A stretch of 64,000 nucleotides of DNA from the NCBI GenBank assembly GCA_047967505.1, contig CM106540.1; one strand, written 5' to 3'. A program made the translations under genes and the position numbers. Positions within the stretch are counted from its first letter, which is position 1. The number at the start of each line of letters is the position of its first letter. This stretch comes from Dipteris shenzhenensis. Taxonomy: Eukaryota > Polypodiophyta > Polypodiopsida > Gleicheniales. Shown in pieces: positions 45,412 to 57,199 of the stretch. The notes beneath the pieces were generated by a model. The model made no database searches, was not told the origin of the DNA, and saw only the letters and a list, made by a program, of their open reading frames with translations.

Positions 45412-47043
45412 TCAAAACAAAATGTCTTCCTGTTGATCGCCTAACGATGGCCACCATGCACCACTGCCCTCCTGCATTTGTTCAACTAATCTCTCTATCT
45501 TTGCATAGGTATCATCAATGCTTGAGTGGCTTTTGTCTCCCACAACAAAGGCATGCACTTGATCGTCAACCTCAATGAAGACCTTGGCAGGCTTATTCCA
45601 GACACCCGCACATTTCCTCTGCTCTTGTATTGAAAGTGCATCCTCCTGCCTGTCAGTGTCAGCATAGATATTGGACATTAGTATATACCCAGCAGAATCT
45701 TTGCTATCCACTTCAACAATTTGATCAAAGCATCTTCTACCCACTTGCACATTCCCATAGGTCCTGCAGTGACCAAGCAAAGTCCGCCAACCCACAATGT
45801 TAGGCTGCAGTGGCATAGTTTGAAGCAAGTCTCTTGCCTCAGTTAAGCGTCCTACACGACCAAGAAGATCAACCATGCATGTGTAATGGTCGAGTATTGG
45901 TGTGACACCATGATCTTCTTCCATGGACTTGAAGTAGTGGCAACCTTGTTCGACTAATCCCAAATGACTGCATGCAGAGAGGAGAGAAACAAAGGTGATA
46001 CCGTTTGGAAATAAGCCTTCTTGTTGCATCTCCTCAAAACATTGCAGGACCTTCTTGTAATCATTGTGAAAGGAAGATCCTGCAATCCGTGCATTCCATA
46101 TTGCCAGATCCCGCTTTGGCAAATTCTCAAAGATTCTATGAGCATCCTCAATGCTTCCAGATCTGAAATACATGTCAATAAGGGTGCTGCCAATAAAACT
46201 GTCAAGATCTAGACCAATTAAAATAATGTGGCCATGAATCTTCTTGCCATAATCTAGTGCAGCTATGCTGCAACATGCCTTGAGGATGCCAACAAACGTC
46301 ACACTATTTGGTGTTAAGCCCTTCTGCTGCATTTGCTGAAAAAATCCAAAAGCCTGATGATCATCCCCCTGCTGGGAGTGTCCTGTAATCATTGTGTTCC
46401 AGGTCACAATGTTTGGTTCCATCCCCTTCTGTTCCATTTCTTGAAATAGAATGAGAGCATCTTGACCACGTCTATGCTGGATGTAGCCACTAAGCATTGC
46501 ATTCCAAGTCACAACATTCCGCTCAGGCAAGTCATCAAACACTTTGCGGGCATCCTCCAGGCTCCCACATTTGGCAAATGTGTCAACCAGAGTACTCCCA
46601 ACTCGTACATAGGAGGCAAAACCGCTTTGAAGGATATGAGAATGAATAATTTTTCCCTGTGCCAAAGCAACAGAGATTGCACATGCTTTCAGAACAGCAA
46701 TGAAAACATGGTCATCTGGTTTCACGCTTGACTCTCGCATGCGGTGGTATAAATGAATTGCCCGCTTACCTTGTCCAAGCTTTGCATGAGCTGATATAAT
46801 TGCACTCCAGGCGAACGCAGTGGGTCTTGGCAATTTCGAAAACACCTGATGTGCTTCGGTCAGACTTCCGCATACAGCGAACAATCGGATCAAGTGGCTG
46901 CCCCAAAAGGAATCTGTTTCAAATCCTTGTCTTATGATGAGGCTATGCACTTCCCTGCCTGCTGCCAAATTTTTACTGTTGATGCATTTTTGCAAGAGAA
47001 CAAACAACAGGTGGGTAGAGGCATAAATTCGCAAAGGGTTCAT
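45412..47043 (-). CDS. PLS-class pentatricopeptide repeat protein, E/E+ type with lost DYW
   Basis: This is a single-exon gene of 543 aa, intronless as most PPR genes are. The start is firm: a TAA lies directly before the ATG in frame. About ten PPR motifs of P, L and S types fill residues 10-430, for example VVTWNAMLSGYIQHRRGQ and VGSTLVDTFAKCGSLEDARK. The E region follows (PNIVGWRTLLGHCRTYGNVQ) and then E+ (VFIEVDDQVHAFVVGDKSH). The ORF ends at a TGA exactly where a DYW domain would begin. PLS proteins bind organelle RNA one base per repeat and direct C-to-U editing; E+ proteins without DYW borrow a deaminase in trans. No clear targeting peptide was identified. The repeat region has no stops or frameshifts, so it may still be functional. 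Confidence 0.9.
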   Translation of the reverse strand: MNPLRIYASTHLLFVLLQKCINSKNLAAGREVHSLIIRQGFETDSFWGSHLIRLFAVCGSLTEAHQVFSKLPRPTAFAWSAIISAHAKLGQGKRAIHLYHRMRESSVKPDDHVFIAVLKACAISVALAQGKIIHSHILQSGFASYVRVGSTLVDTFAKCGSLEDARKVFDDLPERNVVTWNAMLSGYIQHRRGQDALILFQEMEQKGMEPNIVTWNTMITGHSQQGDDHQAFGFFQQMQQKGLTPNSVTFVGILKACCSIAALDYGKKIHGHIILIGLDLDSFIGSTLIDMYFRSGSIEDAHRIFENLPKRDLAIWNARIAGSSFHNDYKKVLQCFEEMQQEGLFPNGITFVSLLSACSHLGLVEQGCHYFKSMEEDHGVTPILDHYTCMVDLLGRVGRLTEARDLLQTMPLQPNIVGWRTLLGHCRTYGNVQVGRRCFDQIVEVDSKDSAGYILMSNIYADTDRQEDALSIQEQRKCAGVWNKPAKVFIEVDDQVHAFVVGDKSHSSIDDTYAKIERLVEQMQEGSGAWWPSLGDQQEDILF

Positions 47044-47099
47044 TTAACAGCGACCTCCAATGGTGCATGCAAACGTTGCTTCTCGCATACTACCATTTC

Positions 47100-47610
47100 T
47101 ATATGAGCTTACCGTCATCTTCTTCTGAATGGATGGAAGCAGCATATATTCACTACTTCTTTATGAGCTTAGTGCCCCAAATGCAGAAGCTTCATCTCCT
47201 TCTGAATGGGTGGAAGATGAAGTCAATTCTCCACAATGATACAGTTGGAAGAGCATATACTACAATTACCATATGAGTTTAGTGCCCCAAATGCACAAGC
47301 TTCATCTTGTTCAAATGGATGGAAGCTTTTAGGAGGATTAATTCAACTATCCATATGACACAGTTGGAAGAGCATATATTTTGAAACAGCATATACTCTG
47401 CAAAGCTTCATCTTCTTCTATATGCTACTCTTTATATTTTGAGCTTATTGCCCCAAATCCAAAGCTTCGTCTTCTTCTAAATGGAGATGTTATAAGGAGG
47501 ATTGATTCAATTATCCACAACTGTACATTTGGAAAAGAAGTCTTCTTCTAAATGGAGATGTTATAAGGAGGATTGATTCAATTATCCACAACTGTACATT
47601 TGGAAAAGAA
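47100..47610. repeat. diverged tandem array upstream of the PPR gene, ending in an exact 71-bp duplication
   Basis: Words such as TTAGTGCCCCAAATGCA, AGCTTCATCTTCTTC, ACAGTTGGAAGAGCATATA and AAATGGATGGAAGC recur every 110-130 bp. The last part is a 71-bp unit starting GTCTTCTTCTAAATGGAG, at 47469 and 47540, in near-identical copies. Confidence 0.85.
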
Positions 47611-48147
47611 TATATATTTTTCCCTTGGTGCATTACATAAGCACCCGAGGGAAAATGAGATAGGGCTATAAAGAAGTGTGACATCAATAGTAGAGAAGTT
47701 TCACATCAAATGGTTCTCAAGGGTAGGGGAAGTAGCACCTTGAGGTCTAGACCATGGAGTGCTATTTCCTGTGGTCCCCACTATTTCCCCTCTGTCCGTG
47801 TTTTCCCCCTCTATTTCCCATCGTTTTGCACAACATAAGGGAAATACCGCTTCCCCTATTTTCCCCCTCCATGACACAAGAACAATAGAATAGTTAAAAC
47901 ATGTAACTGCAAATAAGTGTATCGTTGGATGCTAATCACACCCCCATGAGACTAGTGGCTGTCACCTAATTTCTCCATTAGTTTGCTTGTATTTTGAAGG
48001 CCCTTGATCTCAACAAATTATTTCGTACATATGACTTGACCTAAGGCAAAACCTAATTGAAAAGGGACTAGAAATTCAGTTGATGTCTTATGTAAAAAGG
48101 TGGAGATATCCCAATTAAGCTAAAGTCAAAGGTATAACTACAAAACT
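47611..48147. other. no gene recognised
   Basis: Contains CCCCTATTTCCC-type words around 47770-47880. No ORF of note. Confidence 0.45.
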
Positions 48148-48310
48148 TCATGTAAATAAGAGAAGGGGGGGGGCTCATAAAGTTCTCTCCTCTTATAAAC
48201 AAGAGAGGAGGGGGGGGGCTTCATTCAGAAATTTCTCTCCTCTTTACATGAATAAGAGAGGAGGGAGGGCCTTACCTCATAAATTTCTCTCCTCTTTACA
48301 AAGCCCCCCG
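48148..48310. repeat. tandem repeat of GA/CT hairpin units
   Basis: Three units of about 48 bp each pair an AAGAGAGGAGGGGGGG-type purine half with a TTTCTCTCCTCTT pyrimidine half. Each unit and neighbouring units can base-pair. Confidence 0.75.
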
Positions 48311-48994
48311 TTACCTTGACCCATCCCCTCCTCCCATTTCCACAAGTTCATACATTTTTTATTTCATTTCAATTGGGGGGACCTATTTGCTATCCCCTAG
48401 TTCTAAATTTTAGTCAATAGCGTCCCCCCAATTCATGAAAACAAGCTATTATTAATTAGTTGTGTGAGGCCAGAGGTGCAATGCCAGATTAACCTAAGGC
48501 AATCCCGATGATTAATTCAATTAATTTTGAACTACAACCAGACTTGAAAACCAAGTTTCTCCACCAAACTTGCACCATTTATCTTGAAACTAGATCCTCC
48601 CATCTAACTATGAGCTCCTCTTATTCTCATGTTTTCGCCTTCCTTCTCTCTTATTTTTGAGTGCCATTTTACACCTTTCTTGTTTTAACTCTATTCTTGA
48701 ATGTTTGATTTTCTTTTGAGTGGGAAGCTTATTTCTCTTTCCTCCCTATCATAAGATGGAATTTCTTATCAAACTCTCATCATTTCCCTTCTCTATATTT
48801 GCTCCCCTCCCATTTCAATTTCATTCTTTCATAACTTTCAAGATTTTTGAGCTAGATGCATTTTGGGCGCTTCTCTTTCATATATCACCACTTCCTTCTC
48901 TCATTTAAGATTCTTTTTTAATTTTAACTTGGTTTTCAATCAGAAACTTAAGACAACCAATATGGCTAGGCGAACCATGAATGATGCAAGGTGT
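48311..48994. other. no gene recognised
   Basis: T/C-rich DNA with one short plus frame (48720-48908) and no family motif. Confidence 0.45.
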
Positions 48995-49200
48995 TTCTAG
49001 CCTAGAAGGAGCTACTAGAGGAGATTCTTTGAGAAAGGAAGAAAGCATAAACTAGACTTTCTTATGCATGAAAATCAATCCTTCTTTCATCCATCTCTTC
49101 TAGCCTAGAAGGAGCTACTAGAGGAGATTCTTTGAGAAAGGAAGAAAGCAGAAACTAGACTTTCTTATGCATGAAAATCAATCCTTCTTTCATCCATCTC
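48995..49200. repeat. 103-bp tandem duplication
   Basis: TTCTAGCCTAGAAGGAGCTA starts at 48995 and 49098. The copies differ by about one base (AAGCATAAACT versus AAGCAGAAACT). The unit opens with the palindrome CTAGCCTAG-like CTTCTAGCCTAGAAG. Confidence 0.92.
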
Positions 49201-50559
49201 TCAACACTAATCACTTGCCCTATTACAATACATATAGAGACATGATTTTAAAACATTTGTGAAGTTTTACAGTGTATTCATGTAACTTTCATGGAGGCCC
49301 GATGTGAGATAGGCTTTGGAAAGATGCAACATTCAAAAAATGATGCGATTTAAAATTTTATGATGTAGCTTTGAAGAAATAGTCACTTTGTATTTTGTTT
49401 TGTGTAGTTGTGTTATTTTATTTTGGTACATGATTTGAAAATGGTAGAGGTTTTGTTTGTTTTCGAGGAAATTTCATGAAGAGTGAGGTTACAGAGTCTT
49501 CTAACAAGGGAGAAGTGTATAACAATAAAAAAATAGTCACTTTTAAATATCCTTTCATGTGAGTAGATATACTTTTACTATAGTTATCTACAAAACTTTC
49601 ATGAAATAGATCTTGAGATGTTTGGGAGCATGTAATTTGTTTTGGAGTCAACACCATGTAGTTCATCCTACAACACAACCGTGTCCACTCAGAAGAAAAA
49701 GCTAAAGGATTACTTTAGCACCATGGAAGATTCCTACTTCCTTTGGCCAAGAATGCTATGCAATGGGAGGAGGTGAGAAAGAAGCAACATGTACTCACAT
49801 AGAAGCCCTCCCTTCGTGAGATGGAGATGAATCAGGTGGCTCTTCAAAAGATTAGAAAGTACCAAAATTCTATTGACCTAGGTGCTCATTTCAAAGGCCA
49901 ACTTTGCAAGGGTGGTACACAAAGTGAAGCATAATCTAAACAATAGCAAGATGTCCAAGGAGTATAGATGATGGATTATGAAGGCCCCCTAGCATACAAT
50001 TGTGGATGCCTTACTTTCTTTGTAGAAAGCCACATAGGCATACTTAGTAGAGCTTATGAGTGACACCCAATTGGCCACCATGCATAGAAGCCTATGACCG
50101 CTAAGGACACTCAATTGGCTGCCATCCACAGAAGCATGGTCACTGTGACTGCCAAGGACACGCAATTTTGTCATTCACCTTAGGGGATGGTTAGGGATTT
50201 TCAGTGTACTATGCCTTAGGCATTGTGGAATGTGAATCTTGTATGAGGTTTTTCAAAATATAATAAAGTTGCATTTGTTGCATCATTTGATGTCTATGTA
50301 TCTTTCTTAGTTGTGTTTGCAATCTCAAATCTACTTGCATACAACTTAAGGAATAGAAATAATATTCAATAGTAAAGAAAGAAAACATATCAAAATTGTA
50401 GGACCTTAATTGAAATCATCAATACTAGATCAATTATATAGTTTGATTACATAGCTCAAGCCTTTAGGGAAAAGACAACTCTAGCCTACTTGGCTTAGTC
50501 CTAGACCCTCCTTTGCTCATCTAAGAAGAGAAGATTGTGTAATTTCATTTCCTATTGCA
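49201..50559. other. no gene recognised
   Basis: The plus strand at 49690-49900 has protein-like text (QWEEVRKKQHVLT, REMEMNQVALQKIRKYQNSI) broken by stops; I do not recognise it. At 50040-50170 a phrase like CAATTGGC.GCCAT.CA.AGAAGC recurs within 60 bp. Confidence 0.35.
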
Positions 50560-50915
50560 GCCGATCTGTAACACTGGCTAGCCCTACGATGGCTGAGAGT
50601 CTATAGAGGGTTCCTCATGAAGTGTTTGAGAACAAAAAAGGAACGACACTACACTTAACCAAAATTACATGATCGGCATTTTGATGGATAGAATTCATTC
50701 AAAAAAGTAAATCCCACATCCTCAACTTCACTATGAGCACCTTCTCATCTAGAGAAACCTGTCGATGGAAGACCAAGATATTGGGATGAAGTTTGTCAAG
50801 ATATGCACAATGGAATACATCCCTCCCTGATCGAATCCTTTGCTTCCACCCTTACACATAGCATAGTCATCTAGCCACAAACATCCTAAAATCAGCCATT
50901 GATAGCTATAAAAAA
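50560..50915 (-). pseudogene. small unknown protein family, copy B (decayed)
   Basis: This segment is homologous to 8480-8821 in the same orientation. Shared nucleotide words include GATGGAAGACCAA and CATAGCAT.. followed by TCATC. Shared protein landmarks are ILVFHRQVSLDEK, HVILVKCSVVPFLF and SAIVGL. Stops interrupt it, again at places where copy A has sense codons. It lies beside the foldback cluster at 50960. Confidence 0.55.
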
Positions 50916-50959
50916 CATATAGGAGATTAATCTAAATTCTAATATGAAATTTTATGATT

Positions 50960-51730
50960 TGCTCACACTAGAATAGTGCAACCTTAGCCCACTTTTTGCA
51001 AAAAGTAAGCCAATGTTAACACCATTCTAGATTTTCGAGTTTGTGGACACTTTTTGGTCTAGATTTTTATCAACTATATCACATCAGCTGTTGGAGCACT
51101 TTGGTGCCAAAAAACACAAAAGTGTCAAGTCCAAAATTTTGGTTTTTAGGTTTGACCAAATGTCTCAAGGAGTTTGGTATATTTTTCCACCAGCGTATGC
51201 TCTAGGGTGAGTGTATATAGTGGATGAGATTTTAGACTTGAAGAAGCCTCCAACCCTATCTTTTTAGAGGCCTCTCTAACCCTAATTTTTTCTAGGATAC
51301 TTTTTGCAACAAGTACTATCCTCGAAGCATACTCAGCTAAAAATAAATACCAAATTCTTTCATAAATTTGGTCAACTCTAAAAGCCCTAATTTTGGACTG
51401 GATATTTTGTTTTATGTTTTGTTTGCACCAAAGTGTTCTCTCACTTGATTTTATACAATTAATGAAAATCTAGATCAAAAAGTGACTTGTAGCTAGGAAA
51501 TAGGGAACGGTGCAACATGAGCCTAGTTTTTGCTAAAAGTAGGCCCAATGTGCACCGTTTTGGATTTCCTAGCTTTAATGCTCCTTTTTATCTAGATTTT
51601 CGTTAGATGGAAATCAAGTGGAGAAATAGCCTGGTGCAAAAGAGGCACAAAGTTATCAAGTCCAAAGTTTTTAGATTTGACCAAATGCACTCCTAAAATC
51701 ACCAACTTTTTTTGTGCATATTTTTTCATT
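50960..51730. repeat. nested foldback cluster, three related arms (+, -, +)
   Basis: Arm 1 (about 50966-51235) and arm 3 (about 51535-51720) run in the same direction. Both read through GTGCA, then TAGATTTT, CACTTT.GTGC or CTGGTGC, TCAAGTCCAAA and GTTTGACCAAATG or similar. The middle block (about 51260-51515) is their reverse complement (CAAAGTGTTCTCTCACTTGA, ATCTAGATCAAAAAGTG). Arms 2 and 3 meet at the palindrome CGGTGCAACATGAGCC ... GGCCCAATGTGCACCG. The central block can pair with either neighbour. Confidence 0.75.
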
Positions 51731-51888
51731 TTTGACATTAGATCAAAAAATGGGGAAAATGATTGTAAAAATGCCTATTTTTTGACAAATTATTTTTAAC
51801 ATCATTTTTTGAAAAGTGAAGCATTGATCCATAACCATGCAATTCGAGGGTACCCTCCAATCACATAGTTTCAAATTTTAGGGTTAGT
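51731..51888. other. AT-rich spacer
   Basis: Rich in TTTTTGACA-like words; nothing coding. Confidence 0.4.
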
Positions 51889-52002
51889 ATACAATAATCT
51901 CAAATCATACTCTAGTAGAAAACATACCAAATTGTCTAAAATTTCACCCATTGTATACAATCATCTCAAATCATACTCTAGTTAGAAAACGTACCAAATT
52001 GG
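51889..52002. repeat. 64-bp-spaced duplication
   Basis: TATACAATAATCTCAAATCA and the following ACTCTAGTAGAAAACATACC recur 64 bp later with minor changes. Confidence 0.8.
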
Positions 52003-52465
52003 TAAGAGCTTTTTAATATGGCAAAATTTTATTTAAAATCTACTTTTATCAAGAGATGCAGTTTTGGACCATAGCCTTAAACCCAAGCCCAAAGACTTTA
52101 ATGTACAACCACAACAAGAGATTTAGTGCCTAGCTACATATGAAATCACTGTGCGGCTTTACAGCTACACAATATGTCATTTTGATAACTAAACCATTTT
52201 TTACATTCACACATGTTCCTTAAAAAGACAATATTCTTGAGTTCATGCATGGAATACATAAACAATAGAGAGGCAAGGAAGAATGGTCTATAGAGCTATA
52301 GATATTCATGAATATAAGCCAACAAGACATGGAGCTTGAAAACAAGATCCCCATTGGTGGCCTTTTCTTCTAAATCCTCTTGAAGAGCACAAATACATTC
52401 TCCATTCCAAAGCATAATTGGAAAGTGGTGTTTTTTGGTACGTCTTAATGCATGGAGCTTGAAGT

Positions 52466-52468
<3 letters not shown>
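52003..52468. other. no gene recognised
   Basis: AT-rich sequence leading into the microsatellite. TGGAGCTTGAA occurs twice (about 52331 and 52453). Confidence 0.4.
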
Positions 52469-52808
<340 letters not shown>

Positions 52809-52810
<2 letters not shown>

Positions 52811-53484
52811 AAAACTTCTTTTTACAAAGTACTCTATTCTCTTTCAATTTAGCTCATATTTTATCCATCATTTGTTGCACTACCTCCTTTATTACTAGCA
52901 CTTCTATCGTGAGTATGACTAGTATACCCATCTCCCATTTCTCTAACCTTTTGGCCCCCTCTTAGGACCATACATATATACCTTCATAAGACTTGAATAT
53001 AGACGTACAATAATAAAGTAAAGAAGAGAGAATTTGTAAGAGACTTTAAACAAAATTAGAAGTAAATGAGAAAAATAAAACCAATCTTATCAATGAGGTT
53101 TCCAAACTAAAGGAAGGGCTTCCTCCAATAGATGTAGTATATTGTTTTATGGAACATGGCTTGGTTCAAGGTTCATCATAGAATTGAACTACTTGTGCTC
53201 ATAATATAGCAAATGAACCAATGTATGGTCAATTTTCTGATCTTAAAACACTGTACCATGAAGTTGATTAAAATGAAATTCAACAGAGCATGAGCATTGA
53301 GTAGTACAAATTTTTTGCATCCAACCCTAGTTATTCACTAGTCACAAATTAATTGGAATAGTAGGAAGCAAGAAGGACAGAGAAATCAGCTCATCATTGC
53401 TTCTAGAAGCTTGTAGTAGCCTATTTGAGTCTATCTTTTTGACTTTGTTAATGAATTAAAAATTTTGGAAATAACTTCTTAGTG

Positions 53485-53485
<1 letters not shown>
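52809..53485. other. no gene recognised
   Basis: AT-rich DNA without ORFs of note. Confidence 0.45.

Positions 53486-53521
<36 letters not shown>
53486..53521. repeat. (GA)n microsatellite
   Basis: About 18 GA units. Confidence 0.97.
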
Positions 53522-53524
<3 letters not shown>

Positions 53525-54429
53525 TGACATCCATGTCATAGGGAAGAAAGGCGGGTCTACTGATCCTATTAATGCTCAAAGGTCGACCATCAAGGCTATG
53601 CAAGTTTGAAGGCAACTAAGTGGTTTTTAGGAGGGAAACATGAGTGAAATCAGCATAAGACTAGAGTAAGAATTGGATTCAAAAATAGGTACGAGGGAGG
53701 ATGTAGCAACCGTGAGTTGTCAAATGCTCCTGTGTGGGCTTAAAAACAACGTGGAGCATAGAATACATGGCAGGATGACAAAAAGATGCCTGAGGGCTCA
53801 TAGAGCGTTGCTGCAGATGCTAAGAGGAATCCAAAGCTTGCTTGAGAATTGTGACTCCATGAGTCCAAATAGATTACCTTAGAAGCATAGCGAGCCATCA
53901 ACTTTTGGGGTTCTTAAGAATTGTAGCCACTTTGATTCCTAGCAAGCTTTTGTCAAAGATTGTATAGCAATAAACACAAAGTATCTTGAAATTTTGCTTG
54001 TCAATAATTAATATTTAACATGCATATTAATAGATCCCCACATTATCCATTTCAAATAAGCAAGGGCTAAATAACATTATATTATTATGAAGAGCTCAAA
54101 TTAGAAACTTAAAGTGGATAGCGCATCCTCTAAGACACTAATTATGAGCAACCCTTTTTAAACCAATAAATAGTCATTAGAAAATATTCCATAAAATTTT
54201 GTCTTTTTTTTTTGTTTTGAAAGTTGTCCCAGATCAAATTATGAATTTAATCGTGCTTGATTTAGGTTAGGGGCTTTTAAAATATGTAAATTCCAAATCC
54301 AAAGTAATACTTAAATCTTCAATCAAGTGAAATCATGGTTACAGCACAACTTTCCATGAAAATAAAAAGTTTCATGCAACAAAAGTAATAGCTAAAAAAG
54401 GTACACAATGGGTAAGCAATTCAATGCTA
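53522..54429. other. no gene recognised
   Basis: A 69-codon plus frame at 53673 has no family motif. The remainder is AT-rich. Confidence 0.45.
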
Positions 54430-54442
54430 GGGGGGAGGGGGG

Positions 54443-54488
<46 letters not shown>

Positions 54489-54489
54489 T
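54430..54489. repeat. G-run plus (GA)n microsatellite
   Basis: Begins with GGGGGGAGGGGGGGGG and continues as GA units; composition matches the array at 0.15-2.6 kb in miniature, without the GC palindromes. Confidence 0.95.
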
Positions 54490-54649
54490 TAACCTCTACA
54501 AAAGACCTCACGTGTCTATGAGACAAAGCATTAGCACCAAAAAGTGACTTACTATATCTGGATAGCCAAAGAATTAAGGGAGTGCATAAGGCTAGCTCCT
54601 CCCGAGTTATTATAGGGCATATCTACATTCTAACACTATCATGAAGTGG

Positions 54650-55470
54650 CCTTTATAACATTAGTTTAAGACAGAGTCGTTGGGTTTGGATTTGAAGTCC
54701 CTAATCAATGCTTGCCTATCTCAATAAACCGACCAATTGCTTGCCTTTGTGCTTCCTTTACCGTGGTGAGTTCACTGTTTCTTTGTTTGAGCTGGATCGG
54801 AGTGAGCTCCTCAGATATCCAAATCTTTGTACCCTTCAATGTATGTGTTTGTCTGAGAATCTTGACTCTTGCTAGCTTCCTTCTATAATAGATCTATGCT
54901 TGTGTGCCAGTTTGACAAATATCGCGGATGTCATTTTCATCCCATTGGACTTGTGGTACTTCCTTCTTAAGGCATATGATTATGTCCTCAATACTTTCCT
55001 CCTCATCATCACAAAAGCAGCCTTCTTTTAGTCCTCGAATGTGTAAGATCGTCTTGTTGCATGCTCTAGCTTCCTACTCTTTCACTTCCACATAAAGTTC
55101 CACTCTATTGACTTTGTTACTGGCATCAGCACCTTGCTTTATTGGGCTCATGTGAGTGGTGATTGTATCTTTAACCATGGAGGCAAGTATTTATGTCGGT
55201 GGAGATGCATTACATTTGTGTATGACCTGTGTAATAATTTCCTCCTTTCCACTACTCTCCATATCTTGCACTTTTCTCCCAAGGGCTGCAAGCTGAAGCT
55301 TGATCTCTTGAATCTCTTGTTGTAAGGTAATAGATTTACATATCAACCCTCCATCTTTGATGTGTTTTTGCATAGGGGGAAGGTGTCTTCACAATGGTTG
55401 AATACGAAGGCTTCAAAGAGGGGCCCAAGGTTGCAAAAACCTTGACCTTGGAAAATTCCATGGTGACTTG
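54650..55470 (-). pseudogene. LINE ORF1 of coiled-coil plus RRM-like type, fragment
   Basis: On minus, a coiled-coil stretch (LQQEIQEIKLQLAALGRKVQ) is followed by NKVNRVELYVEVKE. RRM-like and C-terminal text then follow (TILHIRGLKEGCF, EEESIEDIIICLKKEVPQV, YYRRKLARVKIL, LKGTKIWISEELTPIQ). This order resembles the L1 ORF1p layout (coiled coil, RRM, CTD with the 'R-x-K-x-x...LKGT.I.I.EDLT' block). Stops at a few points again replace Gln or similar codons. No ORF2 follows in this window. Confidence 0.6.
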
Positions 55471-55842
55471 CACTTGTGTGTACACCCCTTCTCAAGCGAA
55501 CTCCAAAGTTGGACCTGGGACTCAAACCAACTCGGAGTGGAGGAAGGATATGTGGAAAGACTAAACAAGCTCGAACTGAACAAAAGAGAACCAACTGACA
55601 AAAAAACAAGTGGGACAACTGAATTGAAACCCAATGGATTGAGACGGCCGAACTTAGGTTTTGAGCTTTTGAACCTTGGAGCTATGGCAGTGGTTGCTCG
55701 AACTAGCTAAACCATTAGACTTGGAGGCGGCGTGTTGTGAACTGACGAGCTTTGGCAAAGGAGCTATGAGCAGTTATGAGGAGAGACAGGGCTAAGAGCT
55801 GCTGCTACTACGAAGTAGAGACGGGCACAGAGAGACAGAGAG
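55471..55842. other. no gene recognised
   Basis: Flank of the ORF1 fragment. Plus frames here have no family motif. Confidence 0.4.
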
Positions 55843-56015
55843 TGCGTGTGTGTGTGTGTGTGTGTGTGCGCGTGCGCGCGTGCATGCATGTTGTGTGTGT
55901 GTACGTGTGTGCATGCATGGGTGCATGAGTGTGTGTGCATGTGTGCATCGGTGTGCGTGTATGTGCAGGTGTGCATCGTGCGCAAGCGAACGGGCCCACA
56001 CACATATATGCATAT
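55843..56015. repeat. TG/CG alternating purine-pyrimidine tract
   Basis: A (GT)n run passes into CGTGCGCGCGTGCATGCATG and degenerate TGTGCATG words, followed by a short CA/TA segment. Such alternation is the classic Z-DNA-prone composition. The three overlapping His/Thr-rich minus frames are artefacts. Confidence 0.9.
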
Positions 56016-56270
56016 ATACATATAAATAAAAATATCCATTAGGGGAGAATTGGGGTCTCAAAAGGGCCTCATAAGGAATGGGTTAAGAAATGGATTAGGC
56101 CTAATGCAAGTCCTCTTGTGGGGTCCAAGGGAGTCCTAACCCCCCCTACCTAGGTAAGTTAAGCCCAGTTGATCCCACCTCTTACACCTAGGAGAGGGCC
56201 ACCTCACACACCAAGGAGGGGGCACTTTTCCCAAAGCCAATATTTTGAATTTCAAATTCGAATTCCCTCT
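56016..56270. other. no gene recognised
   Basis: Short unique-looking stretch between repeats. Confidence 0.4.
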
Positions 56271-56800
56271 CTCTCCCTCCTCCCCCCATCCTCCAAAGTC
56301 AAACTTTTGAATTTTGAATTTTGAATTTTGAATTTGAATTCCCTCCTCCTCCCCCCATCCCCCTCCTTGTCTCCCTCCTCCAGCCTCCTCTTCCACACGT
56401 CCCATTCCTCCTCCTCCCTCCCACTACCTCCCTCCTCCCTCTCCCCCTCCTCCTCCCTTTGTCCACACGCCTCCTCCTCCCTCCTCCCACATGCATCCTC
56501 CTCCTCCCCCTGCTGCCTTTTCCTCCTTCTCCCTCCTCCCACATGCATCCTCCTCCTCCACCCCTGCTGCTTTTTCTTGCTCCTCCTCCCTCATGCTCAT
56601 CCATTCTCATCTTCCCTCATGCTCATGCCTACTCCTCCTTCCTCCTACTCATGCAAGCTCCTCTTGCCTCCTCATGCTCACGCCTACTCCTGTTGCTTCT
56701 ACTCCTCCTACTCATGCATATTCGTCTGCCTTCATCCTCACACCTAGTCCTCCGCTTGCTTCTCCTCCCTCGTAATCATTCATGGTCTTTCTCATCCCTC
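56271..56800. repeat. CCT/CTC-rich minisatellite
   Basis: Starts with TTTTGAATTTTGAATTTTGAA and continues as CTCCTCC-rich DNA. CTCCTCCCACATGCATCCTC and CTCATGC-type words repeat. Frames are open on both strands because of composition, so they are not called genes. Confidence 0.85.
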
Positions 56801-57199
56801 CTCAAACATCACCTACCTTCTATCATGGCCTATCACAGTCTCTGTAAACTCTGCGACTATTGATGGCACCATTTGAGGAGATCTCCCATGTTACCATGTG
56901 ACCATACAATTGCAGGATCAATATGTGATCCATGATTGTTTTTTTCAAGAAAAGAAGCATCTTGAACCTCAGTAGGTGCTCTAAAGAGGAGAATATGAGA
57001 TAACATGTTAATTTCGTAGTGTTTCAATGTAATTTCTTACTTTGGATTATCCATAGTGGTGCATTGCTTTTGCTAAGGTTCCCTTAGTTATTCTTTCAGG
57101 ACCTTCATGGAGGATGATATGAGAATGGTGGACATGGATGATATAGACTCTTCATATCGAAAGACACAAAGTCATGCATGGAAAGGTCACCTCCCCATC
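56801..57199. other. no gene recognised
   Basis: AT-rich sequence without ORFs of note, left flank of the solo LTR. Confidence 0.4.

Noticed and set aside
55764-56061. His/Thr-rich minus frames
   Set aside because: Translation of the TG/CG tract in three frames.
56136-56863. Frames of 90-180 codons on both strands
   Set aside because: CCT/CTC composition suppresses stops on both strands; text is Pro/Leu/Ser or Gly/Glu/Arg repeats.
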